Below, in pieces: positions 11,879 to 22,777 of a stretch of DNA of 64,000 nt. The translations under genes were made by a program, and so were the position numbers. Under the pieces are notes generated by a model. The model saw nothing but the letters and a program-made list of their open reading frames with translations. It had not been told where the DNA came from and ran no database searches. Source of the DNA: Larix kaempferi (taxonomy: Eukaryota; Streptophyta; Pinopsida; Pinales; Pinaceae); NCBI GenBank assembly GCA_027924585.1, contig BSBM01000870.1, positions 1,054,001 to 1,118,000 of the forward strand, given 5' to 3'. The first letter of the stretch is position 1, and each line of letters begins with the position of its first letter.

Positions 11879-14135
11879 AATCTGGAAACCATACTGGGGA
11901 GGATACAGTGTCTGATTCTGTAATTTCCTGAGAGTCATTTTCAGTTGATTGCTTGACACAAGCCTTCTATTTGTCATTTTCGTTGTGAGTTGATTTCACT
12001 ATCAGATCTTCATATTGAAGACTCTGATCTGTTTCCTCAGAGTTTCTACAACTCATTTTCAAACCTTTTCACGGTTCACCGCTGGGAGATATGATTCATT
12101 TTTGAATTTAGACCTCGCCCGTCGCACCTGGTTAGTGGAAACAAAGCGACACTGTGTCATTTCTGGCCTCTGTTCTTTACCTGCTAGCCACTCGTCGCAT
12201 CCCTCTCATTAGTAAATTGCGACGTCACACTATGTACAAGCACAAAGTGCGTCGATTTATCAAAATTTGGCATGCAGGCATCCCCTCTCCATTTGTCAGC
12301 CTAAACTTTGGTTTGCTGTATGAACTCCCTCTGTGCTGCAAGATCCAGCCAGGGATCCCACCTTTGATTTGTGTGTTGAGTATTTGGTTTTGTTTGGATT
12401 ATTTTTGGGTTCTGCTTTGGACAAGTCTGAGGAACGGTAGTGGTGGGTACTCTTGTCTCCTCCACCTTCATCTGCTCACCCTTGCTTTTCCTTCCTTCCA
12501 TTCTTGATTTGATCATTACATTAGATCAGCTTCCAGACCTCGTTTACATTATTTCTTGAGCTTTGCTTGCTTGGTTTGCTTGCTATTGTCTGATTTTGAG
12601 TTAAGTGTGTCTTTCAGCTTGATTGAGTGCTTGTCTTTTCTAGAGTTTTCTGAGGGTACTAGTGTTGCAAGTAGTGTTTTCTTTTTGTTCATTTGGATCT
12701 GAAAGCTTAATTGTTATCAAATTTATTATTTGATGCATCTATCGAAAAGTTAAAAAGTGCTTCTTTCCCATCGTTCCTTGAAGTGTTTTTGAAAGAAAAC
12801 CGTCCTTGCATTGGAATGTTTCATTTATCAATATTTTGGAAAATTGAATGAATGTATGATCATTTGTGTTTTTCTTGAAATTTGAATCGCTCATCTTCTT
12901 GAAAGACTCAAGCTACACTTCCGATTTTGCAAAAGTATTTCCATGCTAGGGAAAGATAAGTGCATTTTTTATTTTTCATTGCTTTTAGGCCATTGAAAGT
13001 GAAATTGAAAAGCTTGCATACTCCATCTTAGAATGCTCTCTTTTCATTGCCTAGTATCATTTTCATTTTGAAAAGAAAAAGAAAAGGAAAAATGTTTTGA
13101 TCTGGATAGTAGTGTTGTGATTTTTGTGTTTCGTTGAAAAAGGAAAAGAATACTTTCATAGTCAAGTTTGTTTGAATTGAGATTGTGTTGCATTGTGTTG
13201 TTTTGGCAATCTCGTCACAAAGAAAAATATTTCTCCTTCCCATAGCTAGAATTCATTGAAAGAAAAGAATATTTCGTGCATGTAGCTAGGACTTGCATTA
13301 TGCTTCCGATTATGTATTGACCTCATGCATTCACCTAACCGTCCAAGATAAAATTAACGGTATAACTAGGTAAAAAATTTAGCAACTTGTGTGTAAGTTA
13401 GAGACGTGTTCCGGCGTCGTTAAGCGTGGCAGATGTCGTTATTTGCCAGCAATGTATCCCGGGGGTATTGTAGTCTTCCACGTACTTATCGATATATTGA
13501 GCTCCTTCACGTACCCACCAAGTACCATAATCCGTATTTGGCGTATATCGAAGGGTGTATCATGTACTTGGTAGTATATCGGAAGGTCTCTTGCCAAACG
13601 GTTGTGCATTAGACAGCACCACTACGGGTTTGAGCTCCCACGTACCTTGCGTATATCAGGAGACACCATTAGGATTCCTGAAACCAACTGAGTTAACCAT
13701 TTGGCCGTCTTGGCAAAGCAATACACCAAGAACAGCACTCGGGGAGATTAGCATGCATGTATTGTCCAGGTAATCGGGTATGCAGGCAAGGGTACGGTCC
13801 CAATCCTCCTTATCGCATCATATTTTTGGACCCTGCAGTATATCACGGTTTGCGATGCCTTGATAATCCCGTGAGGTTCCAGACTTTTGAATCCACTCTG
13901 TCACATAAGTTTGCTTGTTTCCTTAGTTTGAGTAGGTTTTTTTGGACTGCTTTTCTTTTAGCATGGTTTTTTTGGACTGCTTTTCTTTTAGCATACCTTT
14001 AGGAGAAACGTTGTTTCAGCCATCCTGGCTGATTTTCCTGACGCTCTGGTGGATTTTCCCTAGAGAAAGTCCCATAGGATCTTAAACTTATCGCCCGAAT
14101 ATCCCCTTAATCCGGAGGTTATTTCGAGGGTAAGA
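11879..14135 (+). other. E1 leader between the 5' LTR and gag
   Basis: About 2.2 kb without a recognisable gene. Directly after the LTR is TGGAAACCATACTGGG, in the position of a primer-binding site, but it does not match the initiator-Met site and I cannot assign the tRNA. A 30-bp direct duplication (ggtttttttggactgc...) lies at 13935 and 13965. Just before the first gag-like ATG (14136) stands GAGGGTAAGA, a good match to a plant 5' splice site and a candidate major splice donor (inference). Confidence 0.6.
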
Positions 14136-16039
14136 ATGGATCAGCGTAACACGGTCGTAGTTACTGAAGTGGAAAACCCCACTCTGAATGTTGGAGGACT
14201 TTTGTTTCCACAAACTTCTCCGGATTCACCTACCTCTCATCCCCACAAGATGAAGAAGCACAAATATCCACTTCAAAATACCTTTCTCCCATCATCCTAG
14301 GAGAACCTGGGTCATTGGAATGGATAAACCGACCCCAGGATGATCCTACAGCTGTTGGTCCTTCAGCAGCTTACTGGACATCTACTGGTCACCCAGTGGA
14401 TCATTTTTCCATCGCATCACCACCCAACTGGACTACTCCAGAGTTCTCTAGACCCTCCTACATGCCTGACCCCGCCGAAGTCTTTGCACCTATTCAAGAA
14501 TGCTTGGATCGGTTACGCATTAAGGGTAATGAACTTCGAAGACAAAGTCTCAAGCAAAGACCTAGGTATAGAGATACCTCAATTCATCCGATATCTTCTG
14601 GATCACCAAAAAAATCTTCCCACCACACGACCATTAATGAGATTGGTCAATCTTCACAAAAGGCCAGTCCTGCACTTCAAGTGAATCAACCGGTTGAAGA
14701 ACAACATTCCAACACATCGGTCACTACCATAGTTACTTTACCAGTTCCTCCTCCACCTCAAAATTCAAGGGGAGGATATTCCATTTCCCCGGATTATCTC
14801 ATTGGTAATGTTATTACTATGGTAGATAATAAACAACCTACATTGGTTCAACCTTTGAATAGTGGTTGACCTATTGTGGCTGCGGGGAAATCCCTATTTC
14901 CTAACCAGAACATAAGCGGTGGAATCCCCAACAGACCTTCCGTCGGACCTCCCCAACCTGCTAGACCATCCACCATGGGATTATCTCATGTTGGGGGACC
15001 CTCCAATGTAACCCTACCCTCATGGAGTCAAGGGTATCCAGGTTCTGTTAATCCTGCGTCGGGCCAATCTAATCCCGAAAACGCACCATACGAGATACCT
15101 TATCCTAGGAATCCATACACTCTATGGGGGCAACAACCTGTGTTGCAACACGGACCCCAACCAACTATCCCTCAAGCACCACCACCCCTGATCAGTCCAC
15201 CCCCACCTCCTGCTGGAGTCGGCAGGCCCCCACCTAACTCTGTTGGAGGCCCACCTCATTTTACCAACAATATCCCTCACCCTTCTGGCGGTGGCGGGAA
15301 TGTTCCACCACCCCCTCCAGGCGGAGGCGGCGGGGGACCACCCTATTATAGTGGAGGAGGACATTTTCCTTCGAGTGGTGGAGGTGGTCCACCACCCCCT
15401 CGAGGCGGAGGCAGTGGAGGACCCAATTACTATGGTAGCGGTGGTGATGGTGGAGACCCTCATCCTTCCGACGGTGGAGGTGGTGGGGGCCCCCATCCTT
15501 TTGGCTACGGAGGTGGTCCACCACCCCCTCCAGGCAGAGGTAGTGGTGGGCCACCTTACTACAGTTATAGAACCCCACCTCCTCCCATTGGTGGCGGCGG
15601 ACCTCCACCTCCTCTCGGTGGTGGAGGTGGACCCCCACCTTATTGGAATCGACCACCTTATGGTGGCAGATCCCCTTACGGTCCAGGCGGCACACAGGAT
15701 GGTCTCAGCACCACCAAGTCATCCACTCCTACTGCTACTGAAGAATTCAATTCTGTCTCATCAGCTTCACCTCAGGAGTCTAGTAGTAAGATGAAAAACA
15801 AGGGAAAACCTAAGAAATTTTCTGCCCATCAGGAACAAAAGAGCACTCCTGATGACGCTAAACAGAAACGGAAGTTAAAATATCCTTGTTTACTGTGTGG
15901 AGATGATCACTTCTCTAAGGAGTGTCCCCATAGAGACGAAGTCCAAAAGTTTCTTAGGGGCAAACCCACTCCTGCAGTCCTCAATGATATGTTTCCCGCT
16001 CAAAACGAGCAGATGATTGCTCAACCTCCCCCAGCCTAG
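14136..16039 (+). pseudogene. E1 gag-like gene, Gly/Pro-rich, with zinc knuckle
   Basis: The first 55 codons from the ATG at 14136 are in a different frame from the main frame (14315 onward), so a frameshift separates them. The main frame runs to 16039 with an in-frame TGA at 14867. Residues encoded by about 15160-15690 form a long Gly/Pro-rich tract of PPPP and GGGG runs. This is followed by a Lys-rich stretch and one zinc knuckle near 15890 (C-x2-C-x3-H-x4-C, CLLCGDDHFSKEC), one residue shorter than the usual x4 spacing. I cannot find the helical capsid (Retrotrans_gag) domain that E2 has. It ends in TAG at 16037. Gag normally forms the cytoplasmic particle; whether this version could is doubtful. 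Confidence 0.75.
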
Positions 16040-17146
16040 GGGGGAATCATCCAATACCGCGCATGTTCTCATGGTGCGAAATGAGATGATCAATTTGAAC
16101 ACTCGCTCGCAATCATACGCAAGGTCCCTTCGAAGGAACCTGTTGGGAGCAATACTGAAAAAGCTTCCAACTCCTTACCTGATGTCACTATACCATCAAC
16201 TCCTCTCACCATCGAGAAGCCATCTTTCGATTCGATATTGCGACCTCCCAAGGGCACGATTAGAAAATTTGTTTTTAATCCTAATGCTCAGGCATCACAG
16301 AATTACAATAGCATAGAAGACTTGGTGCAAGCCCCTTGTGCCATGTCCACGTTGGAAGTTTTGCAGAATTGTCCCAATCCACGCAAAACTCTCCTCGCAG
16401 CTATCGGTGCAGTTGACCCTGATTCTTCGAATACCATCATGTTCCAACTTGACCATTTCAAGTTGAGGCTTTCCCATCAGCTAGCATTTCAAGTAGCTAC
16501 AAACCTCGCTGGGAAAATTGTCCATTGTAGCCTTCTAGATGAAGGCGCCTCTACATCTATCATGTCGATCTCCTGTTGGAGAGCCATCGGCTCTCCCGAA
16601 TTGAATCGCTCTCCCACCAAGTTGAAAGCATTCGACAGGCGTGGATTTCAACCTCATGGGCTCTTATAAGCTCTCGCAGTCGAGCTAGGTGGAAAGACCA
16701 TAACCATCAATGTGGAAGTGGTCTTCGCCCCAATAGACTATAATCTCTTTCTTTGTCGCAATTGGTTTTACGCCATGCAGGTGGTAGCTTCTTCAATCTT
16801 CCGCACGGTGCAATTCCCCCACCAAGGACGAATTGTTACCATCAACCAATTAGATTTTTGCACACCGGACACTACTACTCATCCTGGTGACCATGTTCCT
16901 TCCATTGGACAAACGTCAAAACAGTATGAGAGTATAGGGGTTGGCCTTTTGAAAGATTCATCTCTCATGGGCGTTTTTCATATTTCGTACCCCCCTAATC
17001 ATGTTTCCTCGGTGAACATGATCTTCGCAGAGATTCCATCTCGCTCTATTGATACTTGGCTTGTACCGGATGAAGCCACAACACACCTGATTAGAGATGC
17101 AATGCCTCTTTCACCCACTGAACGTATTTACGAGGCTATCCAATAA
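16040..17146 (+). pseudogene. E1 aspartic protease region
   Basis: In frame with gag but interrupted by TGA at 16082, TAA at 16667 and TAA at 17144. The segment NPNAQASQNYNS matches the E2 linker. The catalytic region near 16540-16560 reads LLDEGASTSIMS, where the second residue of the usual D-T/S-G triad is Glu. The flap-side segment IDYNLFL follows near 16733, as in E2 and in the older fragment. The enzyme would mature the gag-pol polyprotein. The stops make it inactive as read. Confidence 0.8.
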
Positions 17147-18850
17147 ACACCGGAGGACAACCTAACCATGGCCTCCCCATCTTCTTCTCTACAACGGGAA
17201 TCATCCCTACCTGACCTCTTCCTTCGGACTTTTCATTCAGATGAGTCCATCATGGAAGTTATGAATGTTGATGATGGCCCATGGGATGACCTTCACCATA
17301 GGTCCTCTTTTCTTCCACTTTTGGAGTACATAGAGAACAACATTCACACCATCTTTTTCCCGGATATCTACCTGTTCCCTCATTCTCCCATACTTACATG
17401 TCTTTCAGACACGGAGGGTAACTTGGCCAACATTGAGCCTACCACCCCGGTAGACATCTCGGTAAAACCTGGTGTAATGGAACACATCCGCATAGGCCAG
17501 AAGTGTTCCCCTGAATAAATAGCTATTGGTACGGCCTTATTCAAGCGATTTCGAGACGTATTCACTTGGTCCTATGAGGAGATGTCAGGGATAGACCCCG
17601 CGATTGTTTCTCATGAAATAAAAACCTATCCTGAAATCAAACCTGTATGTCAAAAGTTGCGACCGGTACACCCCCGGAAGACTAGAGCAATCAAGGCAGA
17701 AATTGAAAAACTCTTAACGGATGGTTTCATTTATCCTGTCCCATTGACGGATTGGGTCTCAAACGTCGTCCCTATGAACAAAAATCAAGGCACCATTCAT
17801 GTCTGTGTCGATTATCGGGACCTTAACAAGGCTTGCCCAAAGGACAATTACCCGAACCCATTCATCGACCAAATTATCGACAATTGTGCTGGAAGCGTCA
17901 TCTTTTCATTCATGGATGGCTTTTCTAGTTACAACCAGATTGAGATCAACCCAGCCAACCAACATAAGATGGCTTTCATCTGTCCTTGGGGGACATTTGC
18001 ATATCGCAAACTCCCATTTGGCCTTAAAAACGATGGCGCCACGTTCCAACGAGCCATGTCGTATGCCTTCCATGACATTAAGGACTTTGTGGAACCTTAC
18101 TTGGATGATCTCCTTGCTCATTCAAAGCAGCGTGAGTTCCACATGGATCATCTGATGGCCATTTTCCTCAGATGCATACGGTACAACATTCGTCTGAATC
18201 CTCATAAGTGTATCTTTTGCGTTGAGTCCGGACGCCTCTTAGGATTTATAGTCTCGAAGGATGGGATCTGCATCGATCTCTTAAAGGTGGAGGCCATTGT
18301 CAATCTCCCACCTCCCACCATTGTGACAGAACTTCAAAGTCTCCAAGGGAAGGTGACTTATTTAAGACGTTTTGTTTGTAATTTCATGGAAAAGACTAAG
18401 GGGTACATGAGGCTGCTTAAGAAGGACATACTATTCATTTGGGAGGATCAAGCTCAAAAATCCTTTGACAGCATCAAACATGCCATCACGCATGCCCCCA
18501 TAATCGAACCGCCGAATTATTTTTGATATTACATCTTATATCTCGCTACTTCCGCTACCACTATCGCCATGGTTTTGGTACAGGAAGATCAAAATTCCCA
18601 GGAACATGTAATATACTATGCAAGTAAGGGTCTCCCTGACACTGAAACTAGATATTCACATGTCGAAAAACTTGCTTTTGTGGCAATCATCGCCATCCAA
18701 AAGTTTTGACACTACATCCTACTCTGCACCACCACCATCATTGCAGACTCGAACCCCATGTACCACGTACTGACACATCAGGTGCTCGGGGGCAAGTATT
18801 CACACTGGATCGTAATACTACAAGAATTTGATCTTCTTTTCAAGTAAGCC
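17147..18850 (+). pseudogene. E1 reverse transcriptase and degenerate first RNase H
   Basis: The linker (17168-17518) ends in TAA at 17516; the RT proper is open at 17582-18526. Visible RT motifs are the VDYRDLN block, FSFMDGFSSYNQI, LPFGLKN and the active-site YLDD (near 18100). The following RNase H part has stops at 18524, 18707 and 18845. Its first acidic position is gone: the strand that normally holds T-D-A-S reads LYLATSATT here. E2 shows an equivalent loss, so this may be an ancestral feature of the lineage rather than decay of this copy. Confidence 0.9.
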
Positions 18851-20217
18851 AAGTCCAAAAAGTCCTTGGTGTTTGCTAAGTTGATTTGTGACTTTCCCTG
18901 TGCTGATGTAGAAGTTGAGCACAATGAATCCTTTCCATATGAGTCACTATTTCTCATCAGTACGACCGATCCGTGGTATGGAGATATTTCATTATATCTT
19001 CAAACCCAACGCTTCAACCCTCAACTCTCTCGCTATGACCGTCGTCGAATTCGTCACCATGCAAAATATTATCTGATCATCAGTGATACTTTGTACCGCC
19101 GTGGCATCGATTCCATTCTTCGATGTTGTCTAACTCATGACGAGGCTGAACGCGTTCTAAATGATTGTCACGCTGGGGCGTGTGGTGGTCACCTCTCTGG
19201 GATGGCTATATCCCAGAATATTTTGCGCACAGGATATTATTGGCCTACTATCTTCAAATATTGTATTAAGGCCATGAAAATATGTCTTCCATGCCAACAT
19301 TCCATTGGAATAAGCGCACCCATCCCGCCTCGTTACACCCAGTTATTGCTGTGGGCCCCTTTGCAAAATGGGGTATCAATTTTATGCATTGTAAGCCTAC
19401 CTCGGCCAGGGGGCATAGTTACATCATCCTAGCTGTGGATTACTTCACAAAGTGGGCCGAGGCAATGCCTACATACCAAAACAACAGTAGAACCGCCGCA
19501 CTCTTCATGTTTAATCACGTAATAGCGCGGTTTGGAGTTCCTCAGGCTATAGTTACCGATCATGGTTCTCACTTTTAGAACCATATGGTTGATGAACTGA
19601 GGGATAGATTGGGTTTTCGACATGAAAACTCAACACCTTACTACCCACAGTCCAATGAACAAGTCGAGGCCATTAACAAAGTTTTGAAAACTATGGTCCA
19701 ACGGATGGTAGGTACACACAAGTCCAACTGGCATAATATGCTATTTTCAGCATTATGGGCCTACAGAACCTCCGTTAAAACCGCCACAGGTTTCACTCAT
19801 TTCCAACTAGTGTATGGATTGGAAGCTGTCCTGCCTATAGAGTGCGTAATTCCGTCTGTGCAACTCGCTGTCGAACTTCTTCCTAACACTACTGCTGAGG
19901 AAGAACATTTCATGTACTTAGCAAAACTTGATGAGTCTCACCGAGATGCTACTCTTGCTAATGAAGCACACAAGAAACGCATCAAATCTCAATACGACAA
20001 GTCAGTTGAACCCCATATCTTCAACGAGGGTGACCTGGTCCTCACATACAACCAAAAGCATGACAAACTAGGAGCAGGAAAGTTCGAGTCCATGTGGCAC
20101 GGACCTTACATCGTCAAACGTGTTTTAGAAAAGGGAGCGTACGAGCTTGAAGATTATGATAGAATATCTTTGGGTGAACCCCGTAATGGGATTTACCTGA
20201 AGAGGTATTATGCCTGA
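18851..20217 (+). pseudogene. E1 integrase
   Basis: The zinc-binding part is read in frame with RT (18866-19432): CHAGACGGH, then CLPCQ. A frameshift near 19300 moves the catalytic core to another frame (19282-20217), where AVDYFTKWAEA, VTDHGSHF and a retained Glu in QVEAINK are seen. A TAG interrupts at 19576. The C-terminal part is colinear with E2 and ends NGIYLKRYYA. The enzyme would insert the cDNA; this copy is broken. Confidence 0.9.
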
Positions 20218-20354
20218 CCCTCTCATGCATAGATTTTCTTGTATATACTGTACATGGCGTGTTTGTGTGTTTTTATGTGGTGTGATGCACTTGTTTTTTA
20301 GTGTCTTTAGATATTGTTTTCACTTCTCATACCATGTTCTGTCTACGTGTGCAG

Positions 20355-20768
20355 ATGGAAACGTGCTATGGATTCACGGACGGCGCCAGCCGGCATACCC
20401 GTAACCTTACTTCGGCAACCTGGGTACTGTATTCCCCAACAGGTGAGCTCGTCAGCTCAGAAGGAAGTTGCCTTGGATTCGCAACCAATAATGTCGCAGA
20501 GTATCTATCGGTAGTTGGAACCTTAACCGATGCAATTTCCTTGGGTATGAACCACATTTTCATCCACATGGATTCTCAACTGGTGGTTTCCCATCTTAAC
20601 CGGGTTTACGCTATCTGTGATCCTACCCTACTCCATCTCTTTAGATGGGTTCACCTCTTGGAAAGGTCGTTTTAAACCATTCAATACCTGCACATTCCAC
20701 AAGAATTAAACACAGTTGTTGACTCGATGGCCAACTTCATTCTAGATTGGTACATCGCACACACATGA
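20355..20768 (+). pseudogene. E1 second (archaeal-type-like) RNase H, downstream of integrase
   Basis: A separate RNase H fold after integrase: FTDGAS, NNVAEY, HMDSQLV and a final VVDSMAN give the four acidic positions, with one in-frame TAA at about 20673. The ATG at 20355 follows directly on a pyrimidine-rich stretch ending GTGTGCAG, a good 3' splice site, so the 137-bp gap after the integrase stop may be the end of an intron. An extra RNase H of this kind is known from Tat-lineage plant Ty3 elements. Its place after integrase is shared with E2. Confidence 0.85.
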
Positions 20769-21054
20769 TACTCATAACATGAAAAAAAAAGCATTCAGAA
20801 CATGTAAATAATGCACTGTATAGAAGCAAACATGTAAACAAGATCACATCATTATTTTTCTGAAACACATAATGTATAAATCGCCAGACTGTCTGTATAT
20901 ATATATATAATCTCAAAAAAGTAGTGGTGATACAAAAATCTGAAGCCCGATAGCTTTCAGTAAGTCTCTACAAAATCTGAAGCTTCGCAGCTTTCAGTAG
21001 TACAAAACCTGGGGCCTCTAAGCTCTCAGTACACACACAGTGACAACATGTGGC
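20769..21054. repeat. Convergent 3' ends, with three ~36-bp tandem units
   Basis: The short spacer between the second RNase H (plus strand) and the antisense gene (minus strand). At about 20940-21033 three imperfect units of type ctgaagc...gctttcagta repeat. A TA run lies at about 20900. The 3' ends of both transcripts would fall here. Confidence 0.7.
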
Positions 21055-22311
21055 CTATCTCCTGGCCCGTACTACCCTAGGTGGTCTAACAGCTCTAGCT
21101 AGCTGAGTCGAGAAACAGTCCACTGCTCTCGCAACCTTGCGGAGTAGTGCATTGAAGTGCGCAGTCGCTCCAACCTTGTGCACCTGCATGGGCCGCGGCA
21201 CCTCATCTACCATCGGCTCAGGAAAAACTAGTGTCAACCCACTCAGGTTGGTGTAGACTCTATCCATCTCCACGATGGCAGCATGCATAGCTGGATCTAC
21301 CATCGCTCCCTCTCCTCTCTCTCTCCTAGCCAGAAGAGAGGTCCCCACTGGTTGTACAGGCCCCATATCTGCACACACATGTCGTTCACCTGTCAGCACT
21401 ATATCAAAAAATCATAAATGCACAAAACTTAAAAAGTTCAAGGGTCATTTTTTCTTACCAAGGTCTCCCCATGCTGCTCCCTTAGGCAGCGGCAAGTCTG
21501 GGTCATCTGTGAAGTCAGTGCCACTATATGGAAAGTCCTCCACCATCAGTAACTGGCCTGCCATCCAAGTGAAGAAATCAGGAGGGAATCCGATGATAGG
21601 ACCTCCACCATGTCGAGCTATCACATCGATCCACCTGGCCATGTGTGGATCTTTGAGGTCCCTATCCTCTAGTGGCACCTGAGGACGCAAAAGGGGAACT
21701 CCTTCCAACAAGAACAAGATCAGGATAGAACCATAGCCGAACTTCTTAAGCTCTCCTCGCCGACACTTTTTCAGCTGAGCTCGTACATTTGCAAGGACCC
21801 CCTCGCACCATTTGAAGATCTTTGGAGATAAACAGTCCTCTGCATAAAGCATCTGTGCTCTGGTGGCTAGGTGAGGAGCTTGGCTCCCCGCCATCCTTGT
21901 AATGGTGAATAGAATGGCCCGCAATGGGCGCTCCTGTACATCTTTAATGCAAATCTTCCCACTAGATGCACGGGCGTCGGGAACACAATGCTGTCGGATC
22001 AAATCTTCCACAGTTCGATCACTCCCACATGATCCAGTGAGTGTCACATTGTCCCCCCTTCGGGACAAACCAGTCAGAAAATAGATGTCTTCCACATCTA
22101 TGTGAAGCTCATGCTCACCAACCATGAAATGTTGTTGGGCCGCATCCCAACATTGGAGCATGTGGATCAGTAGTGGAAGTTGGGATCTCATCCCCTGAAT
22201 GCGGAAGAACTTGAGAAGCCCATAGTTTCTCAAAGCTTCCACACAATGTGGATCGTTTTCAGCTTGTTCATCATCTAATTCGTGTTCCCTTTCCCTCCAT
22301 TCCAAAACCAT
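21055..22311 (-). CDS. Antisense plant-mobile-domain (PMD)-like protein of E1, two coding exons
   Basis: Coding exons 22311-21459 and 21368-21055 join in phase 1 to 388 codons plus stop, with no internal stop. The product resembles the PMD/aminotransferase-like family of plant MAIN/MAIL proteins and of some transposons. The N-terminal helix segment GLLKFFRIQGMR leads to a strand-turn-helix block VGEHELHIDVEDIYFLTGL, followed by a middle block VPLLRPQVP and a C-terminal YSGTDF. The E2 antisense protein aligns throughout (GLLKF, DVYFLTGL, VPTLRPHVP, YAGMDY) and has its intron at the same place. Exon 3 is short and basic at the end. No nuclease or aminotransferase active site is visible and the function is unknown. 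ATG 22311 is the first Met in the exon. Confidence 0.8.
21369..21458 (-). other. Intron 2 of the E1 antisense gene (phase 1)
   Basis: Donor GTAAGA, acceptor TGTGTGCAG. It splits codons to give ...GDL|DMGP, matching E2's ...GLD|DVGP. A nearer upstream AG (CTGACAG) is possible, but the E2 alignment favours this site. Confidence 0.75.
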
Positions 22312-22327
22312 TTTGGATTCTTGGAAC

Positions 22328-22637
22328 CTATCAACAGGAAGAGTTCAACAATGTTAGGACTTGCTTCACCCACTGGAAGGCCCTCTTTTGAGTTTTGTTT
22401 GAGTTTGGGGATGGACATCACCATCGTTGCACCCCATTTTTGCAAACAGGGTGACATCATCGCAGTCCATCTATACTCCATTAGCAACGACTCGGTCTCA
22501 TTGCAGTTCCCTAAAGGGCCAACTGCGACGATTCGAGGGCACAATGGCCCTTCCCAAATCAAGCCAAAACCCCAAAAAATGACTAAAAATCAAAATTGTA
22601 AACCACTATGATTTTGCTGGCTGAAGTTTAGGGTTAC
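22328..22637 (-). other. Intron 1 of the E1 antisense gene
   Basis: Donor CAG|GTAACC at 22637; the likely acceptor is GATAG at 22328. It separates a non-coding first exon (about 22638-22745) from the PMD exon. The donor matches E2's CAG|GTAACT. The acceptor choice is less certain. Confidence 0.6.
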
Positions 22638-22768
22638 CTGTTCCTCACGGCAGGTGAAACGGTTGATCGTAGCTCCCAGAATCGACAAGTGAAGATCTGG
22701 CAACAAATGGCACTATTCCTCCCAAATTTGGCAAAAAGAACAATGGTGACTATATTTGGTTTTTATTT

Positions 22769-22777
22769 CTATTTATA
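22769..22777 (-). promoter_or_regulatory. TATA box of the E1 antisense gene
   Basis: TATAAATAG on the minus strand, about 130 bp upstream of the exon 1 donor. E2 has the identical nonamer at the equivalent place (52120-52128). Confidence 0.75.

Noticed and set aside
11879-11905. Primer-binding site of E1 as a specific tRNA
   Set aside because: TGGAAACCATACTGGG is in the right place, but I could not match it to a tRNA 3' end with confidence.
15122-15794. Alternative frames of 120-180 codons across the Gly/Pro-rich part of E1 gag
   Set aside because: Shadows of the GC-rich repeat. The gag frame is in phase with protease and RT; these are not.
22275-22611. Frames of about 95-109 codons over the start of the E1 antisense gene
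   Set aside because: They fall in intron 1 or opposite the PMD exon and have no counterpart in E2.
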